A stretch of DNA of 64,000 nucleotides from Pyrocephalus nanus (lineage: Eukaryota; Chordata; Aves; Passeriformes; Tyrannidae), in NCBI GenBank assembly GCA_038380795.1, contig CM076280.1, forward strand, positions 10,341,501-10,405,500, written 5' to 3'. The notes beneath the pieces are model-generated. The model did no database searches. It was not told where the DNA came from and was given only the letters and a program-made list of their open reading frames with translations. Both the position numbers and the translations under genes were made by a program. Below, piece after piece: positions 11,614-23,000 of the stretch (within the stretch, counting starts at the first letter, position 1; every line of letters starts with the position of its first letter).

Positions 11614-13174
11614 CTGGAAGATGAGGATTGAGAGCCACAAAATCATTTCTGCCCTGCCAGTGGGACAATGGCCAGAGTAAATCACCCTCTGGCTCCCTCC
11701 CCAAATTAATGCCAGCAGTTAAGCAGAGCCCAGCAGCTTTCAGCCCCAAAGTGTGAGCTTCACGTGTCACTGGGCACCAGAGGCTGCAATTTGGGCTATT
11801 CAAGCCACTTCCCAGATTGGATCAAGCGAAATCAGCTCCTTCTGTGACACTTCACTGTCCAAAAGCCAGTAAAATACAAATGGAAATGTATAAAAATATG
11901 GATTTTTAAAAGAGCTGAAGGCTCACCCATCAGAATTGTTAGAATGTCAGGAATTCAGCCAGTTTGGGTCTCGTGCATCTGCCAGGAGCATTCAGGGACA
12001 ATCCCACTGGAGTGGCATCTGGTGAGGTTTTTTTTCCTCATTCAAAGGGAAATCCATGAAAAAGGAATAAAAATCTAATGACCAAACTGATTTAATTGGC
12101 CAGGCCAGCCCTGTGTGCTCCAGGAGCTGGGGGGAATTCATTTGGGCTGCAGCTCAGAGCATTTTGGGCTTTTTTTGAGTTTTTTTGAGGTGTAGGCAGA
12201 GCAGTCCCCTCACACAGGGAGGTTGGGAACACTGCAGGAGTGGAGCCCAGGAATTCCTGTTTTTCTGGAAGCACTAAAGCTCCTGGCTGCTGGTTCAAAG
12301 CCTGGAAGGTTTGGAGATTTGCACATGGGATGTATAAACCCCCCTCAGGAACAGAAACCACTTGGAAGGACAGAGTGTGTCCTGAAACAACCTCCACCCC
12401 ACCATGGGGATGAGTCCCCTCAGCAGGGATTATCCCAGGAATTCCCAGGTTTGCTGGGATTAATCCTGGGAGATGCTCAGGACTCTCCCATCACAGGTCA
12501 CTAAAGCCATGGCAGGGGATCCTAAAATCCATTTCCAGCTTCTCTTGGCCTGTTAATTAAACCCCTCTGGAAATCTGCCAACGTGATTTGCATGTGGAAT
12601 CAGCTGAAGACACAGATCCACCTTTCCCTAAGTGGTTTTCCTGTGAAAGTCACACAAGGAAGGCAAATCTTCCTACAGTGCCACCTCACACGTGGCTAAA
12701 TATCTGTTAAAATGTGCTTATAAAACACAGGTATTTACTGGTCTCAGTGGTAAAGTTAATCTGGATGGAAACAGAGACCCAGCAGATGAGATCAGAGAAT
12801 TTTTTAAAGTAGGGGCAGCAATTTGATACCTAATGCAGCAATTTTTTATGTGTTATTTTTAAATCAGGTTCCTGGTGTGCAGGAGCAATGCAGCCTCTTT
12901 GTAGCCTGGCTCAGTGAAAACCAACAGAACTTAAATGTCACCTGTGAAAACAGGGCAGGCTCCTTGTCATTTAAAGAGATAATTTGGTCTGCTAAAACAC
13001 CTCCAGAAGTAGAAATGTTTCCAGGTCATCTGCCTGAACAATCTCCCTGAGCCTTTCCATGTGCTTCTCCCTGCAATTTGAATTTATATCCCAGGAATTA
13101 TTGGATACAGGGGGGATCTTTTTGTGCTTCTTAGAAAAGTTTGTAGGATTAAAAAAAAAAAGTGAAGTACTCAC

Positions 13175-13250
13175 AGAGCCAAAATTTAACATTGCATCAT
13201 CCCTGATTATCTTCTTTCCACATCTTAAGTGCTCTGGATCAAGGATATTC
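13175..13250 (-). other. Unassigned exon-like open stretch (76 bp)
   Basis: The minus strand has a CTCTCTTAG acceptor, 76 bp open (NILDPEHLRCGKKII...), and a TCT|GTGAGT donor. It ends in phase 0, which matches the start phase of the 201-bp stretch at 11413-11613. It lies downstream of the C5 stop codon. It could be part of a small gene, a C5 read-through or overlapping transcript, or chance. Confidence 0.25.
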
Positions 13251-13698
13251 CTAAGAGAGAGGGAAAACAGGAATTTGAAAGTTCTTGGCCCTGCTGCTTT
13301 CGGGCAGCTTTTCAGTAAAAAAAACATAACAACTGTGCTTTGTATCAACCTCCCTCCTCAGATTTGCTGGGAGCCAGCCTGGGCTGTGCCAGGAGCAGGG
13401 AATTTGGCCCCTCATCTGCCACTTTTCCTGCAGGCAAAGCAGGAGTTTTTAACCTGCCATCAAATGCCAGGGGAACATTTTGTTTTATCTGAGTTACTGC
13501 CTGAAAACACAAATAATGAATGTACACCTGAGAGCTGAGAACTTTGGGTTTGTTTGTTTTTTTTAAACAAGAAAGCAGAGCACAAAAATAACTCAGGGAT
13601 GGAAATGCAGGAATTCAAACAGAGCACAGAAGGAAAAACTAAGGAATAAAGTAATTTCTTTCACAAAGAGCTTATGAAGTGGCTGCAAATATTTGTGT

Positions 13699-13704
13699 TT
13701 TAAT
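13699..13704 (-). terminator. C5: Candidate C5 poly(A) signal
   Basis: ATTAAA on the minus strand, about 310 bp past the C5 stop codon. I saw no AATAAA between the stop and about 13 kb, so this variant is the best candidate seen. Cleavage would be near 13680. Confidence 0.4.
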
Positions 13705-14013
13705 AAGACCTGGGGTTCAGTGACAAGACAGCACTTTCCATGTGTGTTTTAACAGTTCATCCACTCCATCTGACTCCAGGTTTCTTTGCAGCATTCCATG
13801 TTATTCTCCCAGCCAAGCTGAAAAATCCTCTCTGAGCATCACAATGTAACAACATTGCTATAAAATACAAGCAAAGCTCATTTTGCAAGGGAACTATTCA
13901 GGAATGTTCAGTTCAAGGAAGAATTGCTAAGCAGGTGAGGCTTTTTGGTTTTGTTTTTTTTTTTTTACATGAGATTTGATCTGGATTTTTAATTGAAAAG
14001 CTCTCCAAGTAAA

Positions 14014-17000
14014 TCAGCAGCCACTGATCATGAGATCATCAGTAAAATCATCCATTGTCTTTAGGAACTCCCCACAGAAGTCACAGGCTGGAGTTGAAGG
14101 CCACCACTCAATCCAAGTGCTGGAGTCCAAAGGGTATTGGAATCTGGGAAAACAACAGAAAAGGATCATTTGCTGCTGAGATTTGGGAAGGAAAATGTCA
14201 AAGATAAAATAAAAATCCCGCTGTGAAATCGTGTCCAACGCACTGTGTAACTGCTGGTGGAAGTAAATCAATTCTGCATTACCCAACAATTATTCCCTGC
14301 AAACCCTTCACAGTGTAAGATTAAATCTCTGCATATTCTGGTGGTAAATGACTTACTTGAAACTGTAACCAATGCTGATCTTTAAGGCTTCTTTCCCCAT
14401 GATCAGGTACTGCTCTCCTGGGCTCAGGTCCACATCTGCACAGGTCTTCTTCTTAACAAAGGTTATTTCATCATTTTTTTTAGCAAAAGCCTGCCCTGAG
14501 GTAGAATGAGAAGAGTTGGACAATTGCACAGAGGGAATTTCCAGTCACTCAGGCAGAAAACACCAAATTGTTCTTCAGCCCAGCACAGCCAGGGGATCTC
14601 TGTGCTGTTCTGGAACAGCAACATTTGATGGCATAAAACGTGTTTCTTGTGAAAGCTTTTTACAGTTAAATCTGAATGGCAAATAAACCTTGTGCATGTT
14701 AAATATTTTTATATTACACTCATTTTAAGGACACATTGGCTGCCTAAACCCAGAGGGAAAATGAGGGAAGATCATCCTCAGCTCTGCAGGCTCTGCAACA
14801 TCTGCCTTTGCCACAGTGAGTGCCTAAATTCCAACACCCTTTTCTCCCCTGGACCCACCTCTTTTGAAGAGATCCAGAAGAGCTGCAGAATATTTGACAA
14901 AAGCCCCTTCCTCGCTGCGGGACAGGATATTCACTTTGTAAACTGCACAAGGACACAAAGCTCTTGGTTACTGCTTGTTCCTGCCACATCCACCCTGAAC
15001 AGCTGCTCAGGGGGACAATTGGATGGCCCTCTGCAACACCAATCCCTGGGAATGCAGGGTAGCTGTGAATCGTTCCAGGGGACACTGACAAGTTCCACCC
15101 GTGTCTGATCTGATGGGAGCTCCACCCGTGCTCTCATCTGCCACCCCCCAACTTCCTCTGAGCCCAGAGCCACACAGATGGTACCAAGCAAGGGAAAACT
15201 GAGTGTTTGGTAGCAGAACTCAGTGTTTGGTAACAGAACTCAGTATTTCTAAGCAAAACTCAGTGTTAATTAGCAGAACTCATCAGATCAGGCTCCCTGG
15301 TGCCCCGACCCCACTTGCCCTTCTCTGCTCCAGTTTGTCACCTGCCCTCACCCCACGCCACTGTCAACCCCAGTGAGTTTTTAATCACTCAGGATCAGAG
15401 TGTTTTGCAGCCCTGGTAAGCAAGCAGATGTTTCAGAGCTGGTGAATGGCTCGTGCCAGGTGTTACCATAAGCAATGTCCCTCTGACAGGCAGCTTCTCT
15501 CCTGCTCTCAGCAGTTATGGACTCATCAAGTCTCTTTTGGACTCTGCTACACTCAGCTACGTTGAGAAAGGAGAAGGCAGTGTTAAGAGAATGTTATCAC
15601 AATAAATACATCATAATAAATAAGTGAATAAAACCTCATGGACCTCCACCTGCAATTGGGATAATTGTTCTGGCTGACAACACCACGATGTGGGATTGCA
15701 TGCTGGAACTGTGAATATTTAAAATACAAACCAACACCCTCAATCACCTGACTCAATCCACTCAGACTTCCATGGTCACACACTGCACATTTGGAGTTTT
15801 TTTAAATTACTTTTCAGGGAACAATTTGGAGAGGAACCAGCTGTGCTTTTATGAGGATTTCCCCCTGATGTTTAGTGTGGTTTTGTTCCCTGCATTTTCC
15901 CACCAATTGACACGGAGAAACATCTTAAAACAAGTTTACCTTCCATGCATTTGCATTCATCTCCTTCACACAATCTCACCAGCTTTTCATCTCCATAGGG
16001 GTTGTAAAACACAGTGCACCTTTTCTCTAGAAGGAATAACGAACACACACAGAAATCCAACACTGGAACTTCGAATCCAGAGTTAACTGAGCTTAAAATA
16101 ACCCAGACTAGACAGCTGGGAAAGAAGGGAAAACCTTGCCTTCCAGGGGGAATGGAGAGTGAGAGGGCAAAGAGGGGTGTGAGGGCAGGGAGCACAGACC
16201 TGGTGCGTGGTACTCATACACGGTGAAGGTGCCAGGGTTCCTCATTCCCAGCCGGAACAGCTCGCTGATCCGGAACCCCACGCACAGGAACCTGTCAGCT
16301 GGCACCTGTGTGGCAGGCACAGCAATTAGGCAGCTCTAAAGGCACCAAAAAGCACTGCAGAGAGCAAGAGCAGGGCTCAGTCAGGCAGAGGGGGACGTAC
16401 AGAGTCAATCTGCAGGATAACGTGCCCGTCCTTTATCTCATAGTCTGCTATCAGCTGGTCAACGCCACTCGCGAGCTGCAGGGGACAGGAAAAGATGAAC
16501 AGTGGATGTCAGAGCTCTGTCAGGGAGAGACAGGGAGAGACAAAAGGTTCTCTGATACTTGCAGTGGATAAATCCTCTGGATTTGCTTCCACTCCACTGA
16601 CCAGCCCGATGTCCATCACGGTGTGAGCAGACCCCGAGCGGGGCTCCCTCGCACTGGGCCTGTACCTAAAGCAGATTAAAAGAAAATAATTTCAACCCAG
16701 TATTAGTTAACCATGACTGAAACTAAAAATAGGTGATTGAAGGTGATCCCGGAAAAACCTAAGGAAAGCTCTGTCAACATTTAGAGCACAGTAAGCCCAT
16801 GATGAAGCATTTCAGATTTGTGCCACCAAGCAGCTTTTCCTCATCCTCACGTCCCAGGAGGGCCCACATTTAAACTGAAGGCAGAGATCCCAAGGAAATC
16901 CCAACCTTTGGCTCTAATTCTGTTTTAACACACACACAATAACAAAGGGGAGAAACAGAAAGAAAAGCTCAGAGGAGCAGGTGCAATTATTGACAAACCA

Positions 17001-20000
17001 ACCCATGAGCTGCACTCACTTTGCACAAGCCTCCAAGTGCCACTGTGGCTCCTCTTCTTCTCCTCCTAAATAACCTGTTCATACCAAGCAGAGTCAAATC
17101 AGTCATTTCAAAGCTCCTCGGCGGCCCAAAATTTCCACAAAGCATGTTCACAACTGACAGATAATCCCTTAAGTTGTTTTGGGGGCTGTTTTTAAAGGAG
17201 CTCCTTGTCTAGGCACAAAGGAGTAACATTTACTGCCTTTGCCATTCAGGTGAAATCACACTTTTAAGGTTTAATGTGGTTTGTTGTGTATTTATGTTAC
17301 TGAAAATACTTGGTAGGAAAAGCTCAGTGATTCTATACCCTGATCTAACTGGACTAGAACTGTCACCTCCTTCCACTCCCATCCCATTTCTGTCTTCTCA
17401 TTCCCCCCCTTCCAATAAATGACTAAAACTCTGCCAATAAATGACTAAAACTCTGCCAATAAATGACTAAAAATGCACCTGACAGAGAGACATTAAATAT
17501 TCGTTCTATTCACAAACAGGTAATAGTCTCAAACAGGGCTAAAAAGGCTTTTAGCAATTTCTTCTCCAGTTTTGCATGCAGAAAGTGGCAGAATTTATGT
17601 CATTCTTAATAAGAAAAGCTGCTAAAAAAAAAAAAAAAAAGGAAGGATTTTATCCCTCCCTTGCACTGACCTGGGTGGTGATATTTAAAATTAGATTAAG
17701 CCTTTACCATGATCTCTCTTTGGAGCAATCTTCAGGTCAAAGTTGCAGTGGTCTTCAGAAGTGCCCATTGTGTTGTACACTGTCCTCACCTGCACAGGTA
17801 CAAAAAAACATCCTTTTAAATATTGCAATAAAACAACATTTCCATTGTTTAATAGAGAATTAATTCTCAACATTGATCACTGATTTGGGTCTTCCCTGTT
17901 TGGCTGATTAAGCAGAGACAGTAAAATTGATGAGCATTAAAATTAGGTTGATCATCTATTTAGTGTGGACTTGGTGGTCTGAAAGGTTTTTTTTTCCCCC
18001 AACCTTAAGGATTCATAGAAGATTTATGGAACAGAAAACCTGCAGTGGAAAGGAAGAAACTTCCCAACTTCTCTGCCAGTAGCCACAAGTCAAAAACACT
18101 GGCTGGGAGTTGATCCAACCCAGAGCCATAAAAACATCCACCCCTTCAGGGCACCAGTGGGGACAGTTTAGGGGAAATTTCAGTTTCTTTTTCCTTGTTA
18201 ATGTGACTGAAGCAGAAATTCCATTGAAAAACCTGCTTACATTTACTGTAGCTATGCCAGAGCTGCTGCCAGTGCTCACATAGATGTCATCATGCAAAGG
18301 TACCTAAAGGATTGAGGAGAAATAATGAGTTACAAACTGATCATTCATATTAGCAACAGTCAGCAACAGTTCAGGTCAGGTGAGCTGCTTGTCTTGTTTG
18401 CACTTCAAATACATGATAAGGTCTGATGCTACAAACATAATCTGTCCAAAAATACTTTCTAGGAGCAGGCAGAGATGTTAATTTTAAAAGGATATTAAAT
18501 AGAGCAGATAAACAAGTCCTTAAATATTTTCTACGCCAAATTAATGACAGTTTATTACAAGAAAAAGCTACTTCAGGAGCAATTTCAAATTTCCAATAAT
18601 TATTTAACAGGTTGCTGAGAACTGTGCTCTGCCTTTAAAAGCAATATTATTCACTCACTGGGGTAGGTCTTCTCACGAAATGATCTTCTGTCAGTTTGAA
18701 GATGCCCAGGATTCCACCAGATTTGTAGGACACTTTCACATCCATGTCCAAGTGGAGCCGTTTGACAAGGAGGGAATATTCAGTCAGGGCCTCAAGGGCA
18801 TTGATTGTGTCCTGTCAGAAATCAATTATAAAGAATTAACTCCTATTAAGTTCTATTTATAAAATGCATATGAATTAAATTCTGTTGATAAAATTTCTAC
18901 TTGCAACAACCCCATGCCAAGAAGTCATCTTTGCCAGGGCCAAAGAATATCCTGGCAATGGAGTCACCTGATACAAAGGACACTGGAGTTGTCTCTGTGA
19001 TCATTCAATTATATTATCCTTAAAAAATATTTTTATATCACAAAATGATGGAATGCCAGAGTGGTTTAGGTTGGAAGGGACCTTAAAGCTTATCTTGTTG
19101 CAACTGGGAAACTTTCCACCAGCCCAGGGTGCTCAGAGCCCCATCCAACCTGAACTTGGGCACTTCCAGGGATGGGGCAAAACATTTTAGATCTTGGCAC
19201 TTGAAGAATAAAGAGGAAATCTTTCAAAGCTCACCTGAGTTGAATAAAACCCTCCCCCATGTCTTTGTTCCTCAGAGAGCCATTTGATGATTGGCTTGGC
19301 ATAGCTCTCATCCCCTCTCAGCAGAGTGGTGAGCAGAGCATAGGCTGTGGTTTCAACCATCTGGGCAGTGAAAGAGCTGGGAGTTTGTTCTTCTTCTGCC
19401 TTGAAAGTGTCTTTCCAAAACCTGTACATGGGAGGGTCACCTGCACAAGGAGAAAAGGAAGGTTCCAGATTGAAACACGGCAACAGCTCTGCAGGATACA
19501 CGAGGTGTAAATGACTAAAAATGCCCCTCACATCGAAAATTTAATCCCGTGCACAAAAAGCCAATAATTCCAAACAGGGCTGGGAAGGCTTTTCCCAGTT
19601 TCTTTTCCAATCTTGCACTTAGCAAGTGGAAGGATTTATTGCAGTTTTATTCTCAGTAGGAAACACCCCTGAGAAGAGTGTTCAAAATGCAGAAGTGTTC
19701 AAAATGGAAATGTTCAAAATGGAAAAATGTTCAAAATGGAAAAATGTTCAAAATGGAAATGTTCAAAATGGAAATGTTCAAAATGGAAATGTACAAAATG
19801 GAAATGTTCAAAATGGAAATGTTCAAAATGGAAATGTTCAAAGGGTATGTGTTGGAAAGACAAGGTGGGTATTGCCCACTCAGGACAAGGGGACAAGGAG
19901 GAGGAGCTCGCTCTGCATCTCCCAGGAGATGAGGATACACTCCCCTTGCACCAGGGAGGATGATGTTTGGGCTGGGCAGTGCTGACAAACAGAGCTGATG

Positions 20001-23000
20001 GAAAGCAGCTGATGGGATTTGCTGGCCGTGAACAGCGACAGAGCGGCCGAACAAAGCAGGCACCCCCAAAACTCACTGTCCAAGCAGTGCCATCACATCA
20101 GAGAGTTAAAAAGCACTGAAAGGACAGGTGTGTGAGGGCAGAAAGCAGCAGAGACTGAGAGGACTGAACAATACCTATGACAAAAGCTTCCCTCTTGAGG
20201 TCTGAGAAGGCCGTCCGTGCCGAGTGGCTGTCGGGGTCCACGAGAGCCAGGGCGTAGGAGGTGATGGCCATGGTGAAGGGGCTCTGAGCAAACTGCACAT
20301 TCTCCATCAAATAACCCCCTGCCTTGCTCTTGGCGTTGTGGATTTTCTGTAAATGTGAACAAGTTACACCTCAGAGTTAAAGAAATGCATCTCCCCTAGC
20401 GAGGAAATGCAGATATGGAATTTTTCTGCAATGTATCTTGTGATGAACGGACCCAGAAATCCCTGGTTGTTCTTTCACTGCTTTTGAAAGACAAACACAA
20501 CAAATTGGGATTTGCAGCTGAACAAATCTCTTGATTTCTTTGAACAAATGTTAAAGAAAATGGAGGAAATTAGAACCCACTGGCCGAAATAAAAATCTTA
20601 TTTACCTCAGTAGGACATATTTTAATTGCCTTGTCGATTCCAATAATAGAAAATGCTGTGAGATACAGAGATTTTTCCTTAGCTTCTCTGGGTAATGTGC
20701 CCTGCAAGAATCAAAGGAAAATAATTAAATAGAAAATTATTAAATAGGTAGGACTTTTCAGTTTAGGTAAGGAAACAAATAGAAATTCCTGCAGGAAGCA
20801 TCAGTTTAGTTCAACCTGAAAATACATTGGAAAGTAACAGCTTATTTGTAGAAAAAGGAGACCAAAATATATAAATTTATTGACAAGCCAGGATTGTTAT
20901 GTTGTAAAATCATCCTACATAACTCTTCTCTAAATATTAAGAAGTGGGAAGACAGAAAGGTTTGCAAGACTGTGGTGCTTCTGAAATGAATTTAGGAAAA
21001 GGCAAATCAGCCAAAACTGTCTTGAATGGGTGTTTTGGTGAAGTGCAGCCTAAAATCTCTTGCATTGCTAAAACACTTTATCCTCTGGTGACTTCAGCTT
21101 TCACTGGCTGAGCACAAAATGTGTGGGTTTTCCTACCTGGAGTTTCACTGGTTCGTAGCTGGAAAATTCACTGAATGATCCATCTGGCATTTGACAGTCA
21201 TCAATCAGCCACAGCAGGGAATCACAGAGGGAAAGCTGGTCAAGTTGGACATATTGATACATTTGTCCAAGAATCCTTAAAGCAAAAGCTGTCAGCCTGC
21301 CAGGGAAACCAAACACGTTGGTTTAGGGTCAGCAGGTGCTCCCACACTGCTGGGGGCAGACACAAATCTGCACTATTTACCACCTGGGGATCCCACACAC
21401 TCCCACACTTCGAAGGATTGGTGAAGGTGAATTTCAAATTCAGCTTCACAAACAGGCAGTAGTTACTGCAATCATTTGAAACTGGGCTCAACTCCCAGGT
21501 GCCAGGGGATGGACTCATTCCATCCCAACCCAGGCTGGCTTGTCATGGTGTGAACCACGGACACGAACAAAAGATGTGGCAAGTGAAGGAAACAAAAGGT
21601 CTGATTAAATCTCCCATCACACCTCTCATGCTTACCAGAAGTCTGAAAGCCTTTTGAATTAATTCCAACCATAGAAGCCCTCCTGACTCACCAGGTGCTG
21701 GCCTGCCCGTTCTTCCACATGCTGTAGGAGCGGTCCTCGTTCCGGAACGACAGGATGCTCACGATCCCTGAGGGGTGGATGGGGCACAAAACAGGCCATG
21801 AGAACGACATTTACTCCCTCAGATGCATCATCTTTCTGTCTCACTTGTTCACCTCCCCAGCTCTGAAGCAAGGGAGGCAGATTTTTTTTTTCCCCCTACC
21901 TTCTTTCATCTTCCTCATCATCTGAGTTTTGGCAGTAAAGGTTTCGGGGCCCAGTAAATGCCAGTTGTCCGACTCCTCCAGGTAGCGAAAGACGTAAAAC
22001 ACGGGGGCAAAGCTCATGAACTCGGCCTCTGCACTGCCCCTGGGCAGCTCAGTCAGCATCCTGAGCCCGCTGGCACTGAGCACTGTGGCAATCACTTCAC
22101 CCAGCAGGTGGCCTGTGGGGAGAACAAACCAGCCCAAAATGTGTTGCCATCAGAGATGGGGAGAGAGAAGCCCAAGTTGTGCTTGGCTTGTGTGGAAAAC
22201 TCCTACCCAGAAAGGTGGCCTGTTCTCCCAGGAGAAAAACCCAGGCCCAAATTAGATAAAATTAATGAAAAACAGGAGAAACAGATGTTAGAAAGTAGAT
22301 CTGCAGAGCACTGAAAGTTTCAATTTACCTTTCACGCTGACGCTTCTGTCGAGCTCTGTTTTAGGGACCAGATTCGGGGGGACTTTGTATCGAAATTCCT
22401 GTCGTCTCTTGATTGAACCTGTCATTGAAAATGTGTAAATATATATATATATCACACTGCACAGTCTAAATCAACAGATTTAGTTCAGCTGCAACAGCCA
22501 GATTTAAGGTGACAACAGATTTAAGGCCAGCAACAGAAATACCTGTGAGAATTTGGAAACTACAAATACTCCCAAAGGCACGTGCAAACAACATCAATCT
22601 CTGAAAAAAGAGCAGGTGCAAACTCTTTATTTTGCTTTTGCCCTTTTTTTGTTACAGGATAAAGTTTGATCTGGACTTAAACTCTGTGGTTGCTGTGGTT
22701 AAATGAGGACATGCTCTTTTTTCATTAATAAGGCACCTGCTGGTTGGTTCTCAAGCACCCTGAGGAAAGTTGGTGTCACATCACACTAAAAGATACACAG
22801 AAAGCTTCCTTTAAGAAATTAATCCAAGCATATTTGCTATTTGAGATGGATTTGAAGTCAGTGAAAGGACAGGAAAGGACACATGTTCAGTGTGTCAGGA
22901 AGCAGAAATTCCAGTTTTTTCCCATGATGGAAAATCATCCCAAATCAAGGATAGGAAAAAATCAATTCTCACCATAAACACCCTGGGGATCCAAAGTGAA

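Larger units (their letters stand above)
6481..13680. other. TRAF1-C5 intergenic region
   Basis: About 7 kb between the TRAF1 CpG island and the C5 3' end. I recognise no protein family on either strand. It contains the kappaB site, the CTAT microsatellite and two splice-flanked open stretches listed separately. The long open stretch around 8883-9428 (plus) starts at GTG, matches nothing I know, and is treated as chance. Confidence 0.6.
14014..17789 (-). other. C5: C5 C-terminal exons: MG8, linker and NTR/C345C domain
   Basis: Exons 32-41. Landmarks are [18 protein letters not shown] (exon 35), TFTVYEYH (exon 36) and [10 protein letters not shown] (exon 37). Exons 38-41 encode the cysteine-containing netrin-like domain ending CDFCGEF...ISGC. 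Exon 33 carries a local acidic run (GGEEEE) not present in the human sequence as I recall it. Confidence 0.9.

Noticed and set aside
12997..13073. Possible terminal exon after acceptor AAATTGCAG on the minus strand
   Set aside because: Joined to the 76-bp stretch it is in the wrong phase and stops after 14 codons. No support.
19626..20076. Overlapping repeat proteins on both strands (FKMEM, QNGNV, LNISI repeats)
   Set aside because: Translation of a 15-bp minisatellite in C5 intron 28.
21900..22112. Search for a C3-type thioester motif in the TED region
   Set aside because: The site reads GSAEA instead of GCGEQ. This is normal for C5 and confirms C5 rather than C3 or C4.
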